Numbered from the stretch's first letter, positions 50,072 through 58,173 are shown. The stretch: 64,000 bases of DNA from Cohnella nanjingensis (GCF_014212125.1 NZ_JACJVP010000007.1:62001-126000); one strand, 5' to 3'. Numbers and translations are program-made. The notes: generated by a model not told the origin, from the sequence alone.

Positions 50072-52572
50072 TGGCAAGAACAGATTGGACAATTAGAGAC
50101 ACGGTCAAGCCCGAAGACTTGAATCAGATCGGGCGGGAGATCAACGATAACACGGCAGCCCTCAGCCCCAGCGGTCAGGTCCCTGTCTCGCTCGTTCCCG
50201 GCCAGAACATCGTGACGGCGTCGCGTCGGTCGCGGCTCAAGGGTCTGCGGATTAAGGGCCGGACGCTTGTTAACCTGCTAGGGCGGGATGGTGGATGCGA
50301 GTCCACCGCCAGCCAGACGGTCACGGGAGGGACGATCTCTACCGACACATCCGCCTACCAGTCCGGCAAAGGGAGCACTAAACTATCTTTGACCAGTACA
50401 TCGGCCTCGTTTTATCCGAGTGGCACTACGAATGGGCGTGTGTACCCGGCAGCCTGGGATTGTTACTTGATGGTCGTGGAAGCGAAGCCTAGCAATAGCG
50501 CTATGAGAGTTTCCATGTCCATCAATACCTCCGGGGGCTTAGCGTATTCGAACAAGACCAATTCGATAGCAAGTACAACCTCATGGAGCATTTTATACGG
50601 TGCATTCCAGGCGCAAATCCCGCCAGATCCAGGAACATCGTATTTGCTCCCCTACGTGGCGATCACTGGGGCATCAGGCAATACGGTCAACATTGACAAC
50701 TGCCGCACGTATAAGATTACGGCCGCCGAATACGCTGCCCTGGACGGAATGACGGCTGCGCAGATCGCCGCTATGTATCCGTATGTCGACGACGTGAAGC
50801 ATGTCAACGCGGTTTACGTGAACAATCCGGGGAAGAACCTGTTGCCCCCGTTTACGGAGTGGCAGCTTCACGCGAATTCGGTTGTTACCGAACCATACAA
50901 ACTGACTCTGAATTCTACTGCGGCAAATCAAACTTCCGAGATCATCATACCGGTTTCCGGCTCGACAACATATACGCCGAGCATAAGCATGACCGGAGCC
51001 ATGCCGTTTTTGCAATTGCTGGAGTTGGACGCTAACGGCGGGAGCCTTGGGGCTTTTGCGGCTGTATCGGGAGTTCCGTTTACGACGAACGCCAACACGC
51101 GGTCGATAAGGGCGCGGGTGTATAGCGGGTCCGCAGGCGCGGATACATGCACGTTTTCCAATCCGATGCTTAACGTCGGATCGGCTGCGCTCTCGTTCGA
51201 ACCGCAGCGCCCGTCCTACCTGTACCTGCCCGACGTTAACCTGCGGTCGAACGTAGACGGAAGCGTCGCCGATCAGCTTTACACGGACGGGCAGGGGCGG
51301 CCGCGCGCGGTGCGGCGGTTCCGGGAGATGGTAGTCGACGGGTCATATTGGTGGGGGGCTAACGGTGTCGCACCGTTTACTGGCTATAAGCGTGTCGGTC
51401 TGGGGGCGCTGGTTAGTAACCTCAAGTCCAGGACTCAAGTGGTCTTGAAATATGACGGTAAAATCTTAGGCGACGGATTTTCCCTTAACTGGAGTGCAGG
51501 TGACCAGGCTAATCTCGATGCTAACGGAGACTTTGCTGTAACTATCACTAACGCGGACTCTGGATGGGGGCAGGACTACACACCAAGTAACGATGAGATC
51601 AAGGCGTATTTCTACGGTTGGAAAATGTACACCGTAGGAGATCCCCAGAGCGTCAATTCTGTATACAACGGCTCGGGTACAAAGGGATGGTGTAGGCGTA
51701 CTGATCTAGGAGGCGGTTCGCTTGTTTTGCCGACAGACACTTATGCCGGCTTTACTCCCTACCGCCTCATGTATCAACTCGCGCAATCCGTGGACGAGCC
51801 GATCAGCTACGAGGGCGACCTGATGCTGCACGACGGAGCGAACCAGATCGAGGTCGGGACGGGCGTCGTCGTGCGGGAGGCAGTTAAACCTACCTTCGGT
51901 TCAAACTGGGACATTAACAATAAGGCTACGGGTTCAGCGCTCAAAAACAGACTCGCGAAATTTGTCACGATTTTTCGGAATGAAAAAGTAGACAATGCGT
52001 GGGCCACCTGGACTGGGCAGGAAGTGAACGGTAACTTCGCAGCGGGGATTGGCCAATCAAAATTTGACCAGGCAGCCGCCTACTCGGTCACCTATCTCGC
52101 CCTCGACACGTACGCGCTCGGCATCGCCCCGGCGTCCATCGATGGAGAGTACGCGCCCAACATCAAGGAGACCGTCGACACCCTGACGCGGGACATGACC
52201 GACGCCCGCGCCGCGCTGTCCGTGTTGCAAGCGACAAAGGCGCAGAAGCAGCCGCCGCAATGGATCGCGCCGACTTTGCTCAATGGGTGGGTTCTTTACG
52301 ACGCCGCTGCTCGTCCGGTAGGGTACTTCAAAGACGATAACGGAATCGTTCGCCTAAGAGGGAACATTAAGTCGGGGTCTCTAACTACAGTTGCCATAAT
52401 GCTTCCCGCGGGATACAGGCCGAACACCGTTCTGGACTTCGGCGGTTTTTCTTATAAAGCAGGTTCCATAATCTCTGAAATTGTTATTGATACTATCGGG
52501 AGAGTTATCATCCAGGGCGGCGGTACTGACCTTATATCGCTAGATGGGGTCACTTTCCGCTCCGAACAATAA
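50071..52572 (+). CDS. Tail fibre/receptor-binding protein
   Basis: 833 aa. The N-terminal virion-attachment region starts ARTDWTIRDTVKPEDLNQIG, followed by beta-sandwich, carbohydrate-binding-like segments (about 90-400), a conserved middle (about 430-690) and a C-terminal knob (WIAPTLLNGWVLYDAAARPVG to the end) with a short coiled coil before it (DTLTRDMTDARAALSVLQ). This protein determines host range. AAGGAGG lies 9 nt before ATG 50071. Confidence 0.88.
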   Translation: MARTDWTIRDTVKPEDLNQIGREINDNTAALSPSGQVPVSLVPGQNIVTASRRSRLKGLRIKGRTLVNLLGRDGGCESTASQTVTGGTISTDTSAYQSGKGSTKLSLTSTSASFYPSGTTNGRVYPAAWDCYLMVVEAKPSNSAMRVSMSINTSGGLAYSNKTNSIASTTSWSILYGAFQAQIPPDPGTSYLLPYVAITGASGNTVNIDNCRTYKITAAEYAALDGMTAAQIAAMYPYVDDVKHVNAVYVNNPGKNLLPPFTEWQLHANSVVTEPYKLTLNSTAANQTSEIIIPVSGSTTYTPSISMTGAMPFLQLLELDANGGSLGAFAAVSGVPFTTNANTRSIRARVYSGSAGADTCTFSNPMLNVGSAALSFEPQRPSYLYLPDVNLRSNVDGSVADQLYTDGQGRPRAVRRFREMVVDGSYWWGANGVAPFTGYKRVGLGALVSNLKSRTQVVLKYDGKILGDGFSLNWSAGDQANLDANGDFAVTITNADSGWGQDYTPSNDEIKAYFYGWKMYTVGDPQSVNSVYNGSGTKGWCRRTDLGGGSLVLPTDTYAGFTPYRLMYQLAQSVDEPISYEGDLMLHDGANQIEVGTGVVVREAVKPTFGSNWDINNKATGSALKNRLAKFVTIFRNEKVDNAWATWTGQEVNGNFAAGIGQSKFDQAAAYSVTYLALDTYALGIAPASIDGEYAPNIKETVDTLTRDMTDARAALSVLQATKAQKQPPQWIAPTLLNGWVLYDAAARPVGYFKDDNGIVRLRGNIKSGSLTTVAIMLPAGYRPNTVLDFGGFSYKAGSIISEIVIDTIGRVIIQGGGTDLISLDGVTFRSEQ

Positions 52573-52585
52573 GGAGGGGTGACAA

Positions 52586-52987
52586 TTGAAAGAAGCCATC
52601 ATTGCCGACCTGAACGGCAAGTACCAGGAACCGACAATCGTCCCGGACGAGCAGACGGGTGTGACGCCAATCTACGCCGCGCCAGAACCGCCGGAAGAGG
52701 GCGAGGAGCCCGAGGAAAAGGAGCCGGAAGTCATCGGCTATATCGTCGCCGAGAAAGTCCCTGACGGGCTGTACCTGCCCCGATGGGACTTTATTAATTC
52801 GGAGTGGATCGAAGGGCTGACGCAGGAGGAAATCGACGCCATCCGCAACGCACCGCAGCCGGTCACGTCGGAGCAGCGGATTGCGGAGCTGGAGACGGCG
52901 AACGGCAATTTGCGGTCCGATAACTTGACCCTCATGGAAGCGGTCGCCGAGCTTTACGAAATGATCCTTGCTGGGGGTGCCGCATGA
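52586..52987 (+). CDS. Tail-fibre-associated protein (assembly or accessory)
   Basis: 133 aa: a Pro/Glu-rich hinge (EPPEEGEEPEEKEPEVIG) and a C-terminal coiled coil (QRIAELETANGNLRSDNLTL). XkdW-like in position. The start is TTG 52586 with AAGGAGGGG upstream. Confidence 0.75.
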   Translation: MKEAIIADLNGKYQEPTIVPDEQTGVTPIYAAPEPPEEGEEPEEKEPEVIGYIVAEKVPDGLYLPRWDFINSEWIEGLTQEEIDAIRNAPQPVTSEQRIAELETANGNLRSDNLTLMEAVAELYEMILAGGAA

Positions 52988-53109
52988 ACATGATCGTCCA
53001 AGTCTATGTCCGGTTGATCCGCGAGGGTCGGCGGACGCTCGATAGCGTTCCCGAGCCCGTTCGCCCGGAAGTCGAAGCAGCATTGAACGAAGGAGCTGAA
53101 CAGCAATGA
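52984..53109 (+). CDS. 41-aa CD1375/XkdX-like phage protein
   Basis: Reads MNMIVQVYVRLIREGRRTLD, then SVPEPVRPEVEAALNEG, a short conserved protein found after tail fibre genes. ATG 52984 overlaps the previous stop. It is paralogous to the next small gene. Confidence 0.75.
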   Translation: MNMIVQVYVRLIREGRRTLDSVPEPVRPEVEAALNEGAEQQ

Positions 53110-53162
53110 TCCGCATGCTGCTGGGGCTCCTCTTTTTATGCCTGAGAGGAGGTGATATATCC

Positions 53163-53312
53163 ATGGCTATCGTATCCGTTTATGTGACGCTTATCATCGC
53201 AGGACGCCGTACGTACGATCAAGTTCCCGCGACGATCAAACCGGCAGTCGCCGCGGATCTCGCTGCGTTGGGGCTCGACAACAACGGCCAGCCGATTGAA
53301 ACGGCAGCATAA
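53163..53312 (+). CDS. 49-aa CD1375/XkdX-like phage protein, tandem paralogue
   Basis: Reads MAIVSVYVTLIIAGRRTYDQ, then VPATIKPAVAADLAALG, clearly related to its neighbour. AGGAGGTG lies 8 nt before ATG 53163; a longer reading from ATG 53106 adds a hydrophobic leader without its own site and is less likely. Confidence 0.75.
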   Translation: MAIVSVYVTLIIAGRRTYDQVPATIKPAVAADLAALGLDNNGQPIETAA

Positions 53313-53317
53313 TCCAA

Positions 53318-53345
53318 GGGGCTCCGCTGCGGCGGGGCCCTTCCT
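53318..53345 (+). terminator. Stem-loop after the tail module
   Basis: AAGGGGCTCCGC, a 4-nt loop, GCGGGGCCCTT, followed by a pyrimidine-rich stretch without a clean T-run. Probably a partial terminator between tail and lysis genes. Confidence 0.55.
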
Positions 53346-53389
53346 GTTGTTACAGAGGGGGTCATAGGTAGAGGATGGAGGCGGCGGGA

Positions 53390-53782
53390 ATGGAGTTGGT
53401 AAGCAAGGAGCTACAGGACCGCCTCAATGCGGTGGAGGCACAGATTAAAAGCATGCAGGGGGAGTTGCTGCTGTCCGGCAAGGAGGCGCTATCATACGCC
53501 GAGCGGTTTAAACTCCTCGAAGCGACTGACCAGCGCCACGAAGACGAGTTGCGAGCCTTGAAGGACGGCGCCCGCGGCATGCAGCGACAGTTTGAACAGG
53601 TCATGGGCAAGATCGACGCGCTGGAGAACAAGCTTTTTACCTGGATGCAGCAGCTCAACAAGGACTCATCCAAGGAGCGGCAATCAACGCAAAAAGAATG
53701 GATGCGGTTCCTACAGATCGTGCTGGGCGGCACGATATTTATCATTGTGGCCTATGTCTTCTCAACGGCCTATAGAAACTAA
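53390..53782 (+). CDS. XhlA-like hemolysin/lysis-associated membrane protein
   Basis: 130 aa. A long coiled coil (about 5-95) ends in one C-terminal transmembrane helix (LQIVLGGTIFIIVAYVF), the XhlA layout of the PBSX lysis cassette. ATG 53390 has GGAGG 8 nt upstream; ATG 53375 lies too close to its site. Confidence 0.88.
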   Translation: MELVSKELQDRLNAVEAQIKSMQGELLLSGKEALSYAERFKLLEATDQRHEDELRALKDGARGMQRQFEQVMGKIDALENKLFTWMQQLNKDSSKERQSTQKEWMRFLQIVLGGTIFIIVAYVFSTAYRN

Positions 53783-53795
53783 GGAGATGATCAAT

Positions 53796-54149
53796 ATGTT
53801 CCAACCGTATATCACGGGGATTGTGCAAGCCCTCGTCGGCATCCTCGTATTGTTTGTGCTCGGGGGCGCGTCGTTGCTGGGTGGTAGAGTCTCCAAGTGG
53901 CTGGGAGCCCGTACGACGGCCGCTCAGCGCGAGATCCTGCACCGTTTGGCAGCAGAGGCTGCAGCGCTGGCCGAGTCGCTATACAACGAGGCAGGCGGGC
54001 CGACAAAGCTCAACGCGGCTATCACGTACGTGCTCGATCGGGCCAAGCAACTGGGGATCGATGTCTCCCGCGAATCAATCCGGGCAGCCATCGAAAAGGC
54101 TGTCCAGGATTACAACGCGCGGGCGAAGGGAGCCAGCACGAATGGATAA
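53796..54149 (+). CDS. Phage holin, LLH family
   Basis: 117 aa. One N-terminal transmembrane helix (ITGIVQALVGILVLFVLGGA) and a soluble helical tail with KWLGARTTAAQREILHRLAA and AITYVLDRAKQLGID, the LL-H holin pattern. It controls release timing. ATG 53796 has AAGGAG 9 nt upstream. It overlaps the endolysin start by 8 nt. Confidence 0.9.
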   Translation: MFQPYITGIVQALVGILVLFVLGGASLLGGRVSKWLGARTTAAQREILHRLAAEAAALAESLYNEAGGPTKLNAAITYVLDRAKQLGIDVSRESIRAAIEKAVQDYNARAKGASTNG

Positions 54150-54762
54150 GAAGGGGTTTATCGCGCAGATTGCCCCTTTGGCCGTGGCTGAGATGCAACG
54201 CTGCGGTGTGCCGGCGTCGCTGACGATTGCGCAGGCGGCGCTCGAGTCTGCCTGGGGCATGAGCGGATTGACGCTCAAAGCCAACAACCTTTTCGGGATT
54301 AAGGGCGTCGGGCCCGCGGGGAGCGTGACGATGTCGACGACCGAATACTCGAACGGTCAGTATGTGCAGGTGCCCGCCGCCTTTCGCGCGTACCGCAGCT
54401 GGACTGAGTCGATCTCCGATCACTCGAACCTACTGCTCAAGCCTCGGTATGTGATGGTGCTGCGGGTCGATGGACCAACAGCGGCTAAGGCAGTTGCGGC
54501 CGCCGGCTACGCGACGGATCCGAAGTATGCCGGCAAACTGATCGAGCTCATGGACGATCATTGCCTGCACCAATACGACAAGGGGGAAGAGGAGATGGAG
54601 AAAGTAACCGTTATTGTAGACGGCGTGAAGATCAAGGACGGTTTGTTCGACGCCAAGACCGGCACGAGCTACGTACCGAGTCGCGAATACGGGGAGGCGC
54701 TGGGCGCCCGCAGTGTAGACTGGGACGGAAAGTCGAGGACTGTGAACGTTGTTACGAAATGA
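54142..54762 (+). CDS. Endolysin: glucosaminidase (GH73-like) with Cu-amine-oxidase-N-type C-terminal domain
   Basis: 206 aa. Residues 1-145 are a GH73/glucosaminidase domain (TIAQAALESAWGMSGLTLKAN with the catalytic Glu, NNLFGIKGVGP, AFRAYRSWTESISDHSNLL here shortened). Residues 152-206 (VTVIVDGVKIKDGLFDAKTG, YVPSREYGEALGA, DGKSRTVNV) resemble the stalk domain frequent in Paenibacillaceae wall enzymes, probably for wall anchoring. No signal peptide, so it depends on the holin. Confidence 0.9.
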   Translation: MDKKGFIAQIAPLAVAEMQRCGVPASLTIAQAALESAWGMSGLTLKANNLFGIKGVGPAGSVTMSTTEYSNGQYVQVPAAFRAYRSWTESISDHSNLLLKPRYVMVLRVDGPTAAKAVAAAGYATDPKYAGKLIELMDDHCLHQYDKGEEEMEKVTVIVDGVKIKDGLFDAKTGTSYVPSREYGEALGARSVDWDGKSRTVNVVTK

Positions 54763-54766
54763 TATT

Positions 54767-54803
54767 GGCCTGTCCGGTAATCGCCGGGCGGGTCTTTTTT
54801 TTT
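54767..54803 (+). terminator. Strong terminator of the late operon
   Basis: GGCCTGTCCGG, a 6-nt loop, CCGGGCGGGTC with wobble pairs, then ten T. Closes the lysis module before the AT-rich cargo. Confidence 0.9.
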
Positions 54804-54934
54804 TATTTGTCGTACGATTGCCACCAATATATAAGATTCTCCATATCGGCATAGATTAAATCCAAATATTTCTTTTAAATGTTGGTCACAAATGGTAATA
54901 TATCCGTAATTACCATACAAGGCGGACGAAAAAG

Positions 54935-55873
54935 TTGCATAGAATTTATGTGCCAAGTAATTTTGACATAGGTGATGTAGCTTATTTTTTTGAAGATACG
55001 ATTAATACCATTACGAGCTTGAACTTAACTGAAGTTTGTTTCGATTTCACACGACTGACATTTATTAAACCAGCTGGCGTTGTATCATTATGGAACTTGG
55101 TCGATTTAATTGGAGCTAAGTTTCCCTTTATCCAGTTGTACTATTCAATTCCTGACGGATATGTACAAAAACCCCTACTTTATCCCTCTGTAGACTATTT
55201 GGACGACAGCTTGTTTTTTGAAAAAGTGATGGGGAAGAGGCAACACGTTGCATCTAAGCCAAGATCCACGACAAACGGGCTTGAGAAGCTCCATCACGGC
55301 AAGTACAATCTCATGTATATTCAAAACACGATAAGTTGGTTAAAAGGTAATGTATCTCTAAGGAAAAAATCGTTCGGTGTTCTAGAAACCGCACTGGGCG
55401 AGGTTTTCAATAACATCAACAATCACTCCCGATCTGTTATAGGCGGATGTGCTTTTGCTCAACATTACCCCAAAAATAAGGAAATTCATCTATGTATCGC
55501 TGACACAGGAGTTGGAATCCCCCAAAAAATTAGAACGAAGTATAGTCACGACCAACTGGGGAATCCTTTACATAGAGACTGTGATGCTATTATGTTTGCC
55601 ACTCGGGCCAAAGTCACGACTGAATCAACACCTGGAAACAGAGGGATGGGATTCGATAATCTTTTAGCAATCATGGGAAATAATAAAGGGTCCATGACCA
55701 TTGTGTCGGGCAAGGGGAAGTTGACATATGATTATAATGCATCTACGATAATATCCCCAGACAAAATTATTATTGATGATGCTGCTCATTCATTGCCCGG
55801 TACGCTCATCATGTTAAAATTCAAAACCGATACATTAGATATCGAGGAGGAGGAGGATTTAGAATGGTCTTAG
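54935..55873 (+). CDS. GHKL-ATPase protein with STAS-like N-terminus
   Basis: 312 aa, AT-rich. Residues 1-90 are STAS-like (VCFDFTRLTFIKPAGVVSLW). Residues 135-300 form a GHKL ATPase: N-box ALGEVFNNINNHS, G1 IADTGVGIPQ, G2 GNRGMGFDNL, like anti-sigma/histidine-kinase ATPase domains, but without a phosphoacceptor His. It probably regulates a partner by ATP-dependent binding or phosphorylation. The start is TTG 54935 with a weak site. It overlaps the STAS-like partner by 10 nt. Foreign composition suggests cargo. Confidence 0.82.
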   Translation: MHRIYVPSNFDIGDVAYFFEDTINTITSLNLTEVCFDFTRLTFIKPAGVVSLWNLVDLIGAKFPFIQLYYSIPDGYVQKPLLYPSVDYLDDSLFFEKVMGKRQHVASKPRSTTNGLEKLHHGKYNLMYIQNTISWLKGNVSLRKKSFGVLETALGEVFNNINNHSRSVIGGCAFAQHYPKNKEIHLCIADTGVGIPQKIRTKYSHDQLGNPLHRDCDAIMFATRAKVTTESTPGNRGMGFDNLLAIMGNNKGSMTIVSGKGKLTYDYNASTIISPDKIIIDDAAHSLPGTLIMLKFKTDTLDIEEEEDLEWS

Positions 55874-56154
55874 TCGTGAGAGATTTCGTGAACAGTTGTC
55901 ACACAAATCATGATGGCGAAGTCATCTACAACCAAATCGCTCAATCGATATTTGATGGAAGGCAGATATTTGTGTCTTTTAGAGGTGTGTCCTCAGTCAC
56001 TTCATCGTTCTTGAATTCCGCTTTTATACCCCTATTGAATAAAGTTAGTTTTAGCCAAATAAAAGCGAATTTAAAGATTATCGATTCCAATAAAGCGATA
56101 AATGATTCAATCGTTAGACGATTTAAACAAGAAGTCGAAGCAGTAACAATGTAA
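55864..56154 (+). CDS. STAS-like DUF4325 protein
   Basis: 96 aa: IFDGRQIFVSFRGVSSVTSS, FLNSAFIPLL, IKANLKIIDSNKAINDSIV match DUF4325 STAS-like proteins. It is translationally coupled to the GHKL gene (10-nt overlap, GGAGGAGGAGG upstream of ATG 55864). The two together resemble an anti-sigma-factor/antagonist pair without an obvious sigma target. Confidence 0.82.
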   Translation: MVLVVRDFVNSCHTNHDGEVIYNQIAQSIFDGRQIFVSFRGVSSVTSSFLNSAFIPLLNKVSFSQIKANLKIIDSNKAINDSIVRRFKQEVEAVTM

Positions 56155-56162
56155 ATGAAATA

Positions 56163-56198
56163 AAATGCCCGTCCAGCTTCGGCTAGGCGGGCTTTCTT
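56163..56198. terminator. Bidirectional terminator between cargo genes
   Basis: GCCCGTCCAGC, TTCG loop, GCTAGGCGGGC with one mismatch; T-rich ends on both strands. It separates the rightward STAS pair from the leftward ligase. Confidence 0.75.
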
Positions 56199-57050
56199 TT
56201 ACACCACAAAGTCAACGAATTCCGGCGTCCGAAGCATCCCATTTCTCGTCCAATTCCGGAACCTTACCCGCGCCTTGATCCTCGGATCCAGATACACGAA
56301 GTTCTTATCCTCCGCGACTTTAATCCCCCGGGCCACGCCATAAAAGGCCTGCTTATGGATAGCTGGCACAGCGAGCTCGATGATCCCCGCCGGCCGACCG
56401 TTGAATTGCGCCAGCCACCCGAAATCTCCTTTGCGATAACCCGAGATAACGACATCGGCATACGTATAGTTGATGACCTTGATCCAACGCTCGTCTCGTT
56501 TGCCTACATAGACGCTGTCCATCCGCTTGGCGACTATCCCCTCGAGATCCCGGTCCACGACGACTTGAAACAGGGACTCGCCATCGCCTGGAACGCTCAG
56601 TACCGCGGAGAAATGCTCGTTGCTCCCGAGGACGCCGTTTAGGATCTCTTTGCGATTCGTCAATGGTTTGCCCCTTAGATCCTCCCCACAGTATCGAAGA
56701 ATATCAAACGCAAAGAAATGAACCGGCTTTAAGTTCATTGCCCGCTGGATTTTCTCTGCCTTTCGCAAATGGAACCTCTCCATCATTGTCTCAAAATCGA
56801 TCGCACCCGTCTCAGGATCTACATAGGCCACTTCACCATCCAACACAACGTCGGTGGTGTCCGCTATCGGCGCGTCATGCAGTTCCGGGTATTGTTTGGT
56901 TACCTCGGTTCGATGGCGTGTGTAGAGCCGTACAGAGCCATCCTGGATAGAGAGGATGAGGCGATGGCCGTCAATCTTCGGTTCGAAAAGGTAACGGGAA
57001 TCACTGAAAGGAGTTTCCCGCTTGGTAAGCAACATTGGGGAGAGGAACAT
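56199..57050 (-). CDS. ATP-dependent DNA ligase
   Basis: 283 aa. Adenylation motif I is EPKIDGHR (Lys near residue 24), then VVLDGEVAY (motif III), FFAFDILRY, LEGIVAKR (motif IV) and RWIKVINY (motif V), followed by an OB-fold (VISGYRKGDFGWLAQF). Seals nicks; LigD-like in style. GGAGGTG lies 5 nt before ATG 57050. It runs leftwards with its own extended -10 promoter. As cargo it may assist phage repair or recombination. Confidence 0.92.
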   Translation of the reverse strand: MFLSPMLLTKRETPFSDSRYLFEPKIDGHRLILSIQDGSVRLYTRHRTEVTKQYPELHDAPIADTTDVVLDGEVAYVDPETGAIDFETMMERFHLRKAEKIQRAMNLKPVHFFAFDILRYCGEDLRGKPLTNRKEILNGVLGSNEHFSAVLSVPGDGESLFQVVVDRDLEGIVAKRMDSVYVGKRDERWIKVINYTYADVVISGYRKGDFGWLAQFNGRPAGIIELAVPAIHKQAFYGVARGIKVAEDKNFVYLDPRIKARVRFRNWTRNGMLRTPEFVDFVV

Positions 57051-57085
57051 GGATACACCTCCGGTACATCATGTCTGATATACCG

Positions 57086-57094
57086 ATTGTATCA
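57086..57094 (-). promoter_or_regulatory. Extended -10 promoter for the ligase gene
   Basis: TGATACAAT on the minus strand (TG-N-TACAAT), 35 bp before the ligase ATG. The -35 is poor, as usual for extended -10 promoters. Confidence 0.5.
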
Positions 57095-57200
57095 TTTGGG
57101 GGTGGAAGGGTTGAGCCGGTAAGTTATGGGCGAATATTTTGTATAGCTGCAGACATACCATAGAAGTTCAATCCGACTTGTATCCTGTAAAATCCTAGCA

Positions 57201-57243
57201 TTGAATAGAACGTGTGTTCGTAGTATAGTGAGAACAAATGTTC
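57201..57243 (+). promoter_or_regulatory. SOS promoter with two LexA boxes
   Basis: TTGAAT (57201-57206), 17 bp, TATAGT (57224-57229). GAACGTGTGTTC (57208-57219) lies in the spacer and GAACAAATGTTC (57232-57243) starts 3 bp after the -10. Both fit the Bacillota LexA consensus GAACRNRYGTTC, so the downstream operon should be induced by DNA damage. Confidence 0.8.
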
Positions 57244-57263
57244 CTATTTTGGAGGCGAACGGA

Positions 57264-57467
57264 ATGCAGATCGACAAGTACGTCGGCCGCAACGTCGAGA
57301 TCATTTACCAAGACAGCAAGGGGCAGATCACGAAGCGTCGGGTCGCCGTGTATTCCGTTCGCGACGGACTGGTGCACGTGAAAGATCTGACGAAGAAATC
57401 GATTCGAACCTTCGTCGCGGAGCGGATCCTTGCCGTTATGCCGGCGCATAGCGGACGCGTCTCGTGA
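57264..57467 (+). CDS. Small LexA-regulated protein, WYL-like beta fold
   Basis: 67 aa: VGRNVEIIYQDSKGQITKRRV and VRDGLVHVKDLTKKSIRTFV, a pattern that recalls the beta-barrel half of WYL domains (ligand or nucleic-acid sensing); this is inference. GGAGG lies 8 nt before ATG 57264 and the LexA-box promoter lies 20 bp upstream. Likely SOS-induced in the lysogen. Confidence 0.75.
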   Translation: MQIDKYVGRNVEIIYQDSKGQITKRRVAVYSVRDGLVHVKDLTKKSIRTFVAERILAVMPAHSGRVS

Positions 57468-57859
57468 GCGTTCAAACCCGGACCGGCGGCAGGGTAACCG
57501 GCGATGAGTTATCCATGATCCGCGATGCAATGTTGTCGCCGCACATGATGACGATGGTAGATAGGGCGATCGAGTTGTTGGACTCGGAGCGGAATCCGCT
57601 AAACAGCTTATTTAGGGTGGCAGCTCAGGCGATGCTAGATCAGATCCACCGTGATAATGCGGTATTGCGTAAAGAGCTTAAGGCGCGGCAGATCAAGCTG
57701 CACGACGAGCATCAGGAGGGCATAGTGATTTACGTGCGGTACATCTGCAGAGGCTACGAGGACCGCCTGGGCGTCGTGCGCGAAGTGGCACGAGCGGAGA
57801 TAAGTATCAGGATGGGGAAATACATTCAGGCGATGGCCGGCCGACTCAAAAATTTGTAA
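57464..57859 (+). CDS. SOS-operon protein of unknown function
   Basis: 131 aa, helical: DELSMIRDAMLSPHMMTMVD, IELLDSERNPLNSLFRV and a basic C-terminus. GTG 57464 overlaps the previous stop, so it is coupled to the LexA-controlled gene. No family recognised. Confidence 0.7.
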   Translation: MSVQTRTGGRVTGDELSMIRDAMLSPHMMTMVDRAIELLDSERNPLNSLFRVAAQAMLDQIHRDNAVLRKELKARQIKLHDEHQEGIVIYVRYICRGYEDRLGVVREVARAEISIRMGKYIQAMAGRLKNL

Positions 57860-57915
57860 CCCGGCCATTTTCTAATGCTTTTGACGCATTATAACAAAGA
57901 GGAGCGCGAAGGAGT

Positions 57916-58089
57916 ATGAGTAAACATGACATCCGCATAAGGTTTGACGCCGAAGGGAAGCTCCTTCGCAAATTTGCCGAAGTCATTATGACCGCACAGG
58001 GTATACCGCGCCCATGCAATGTAAGAGTACGCACTCCAAACAGAGTAACAGATTTCCGATTCCCTAACCCCAAAATAACCCCAGAGTAG
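57916..58089 (+). CDS. Small protein at the right prophage end
   Basis: 57 aa: MSKHDIRIRFDAEGKLLRKF, VIMTAQGIPRPCNVRVRTPN. AGAGGAG lies 11 nt upstream of ATG 57916. Its 3' end runs through the TAACCCC arm-site repeats, so either the repeats are embedded in coding sequence or the true gene is shorter. Confidence 0.5.
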   Translation: MSKHDIRIRFDAEGKLLRKFAEVIMTAQGIPRPCNVRVRTPNRVTDFRFPNPKITPE

Positions 58090-58093
58090 CCCC
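58065..58093. promoter_or_regulatory. Right cluster of TAACCCC repeats, candidate integrase arm sites
   Basis: TAACCCC at 58065-58071 and 58076-58082 and TAGCCCC at 58087-58093, each 11 bp apart, about 80-110 bp inside the right attachment core. Mirrors the cluster at 11315-11349 near the left core. Confidence 0.6.
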
Positions 58094-58126
58094 GATGGTG
58101 TTAATGAGAGTGGGCGCATACATATG

Positions 58127-58157
58127 AAAAAAAAGAAAAACCCTTGATACACAAGGG
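58127..58157 (-). terminator. Prophage-supplied terminator for tRNA-Arg
   Basis: On the minus strand CCCTTG, a 5-nt loop, CAAGGG, then TTTTTCTTTTTTTT. It lies 18 bp after the tRNA 3' end and replaces the host terminator now stranded at 11.1 kb. Confidence 0.8.
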
Positions 58158-58173
58158 ATTTAGATCACATATA

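Noticed and set aside
57264..57467. YolD-like protein of a UvrX/ImuB SOS operon
   Set aside because: LexA boxes fit, but the sequence does not show YolD motifs and no Y-family polymerase is nearby; a WYL-like fold seems closer.
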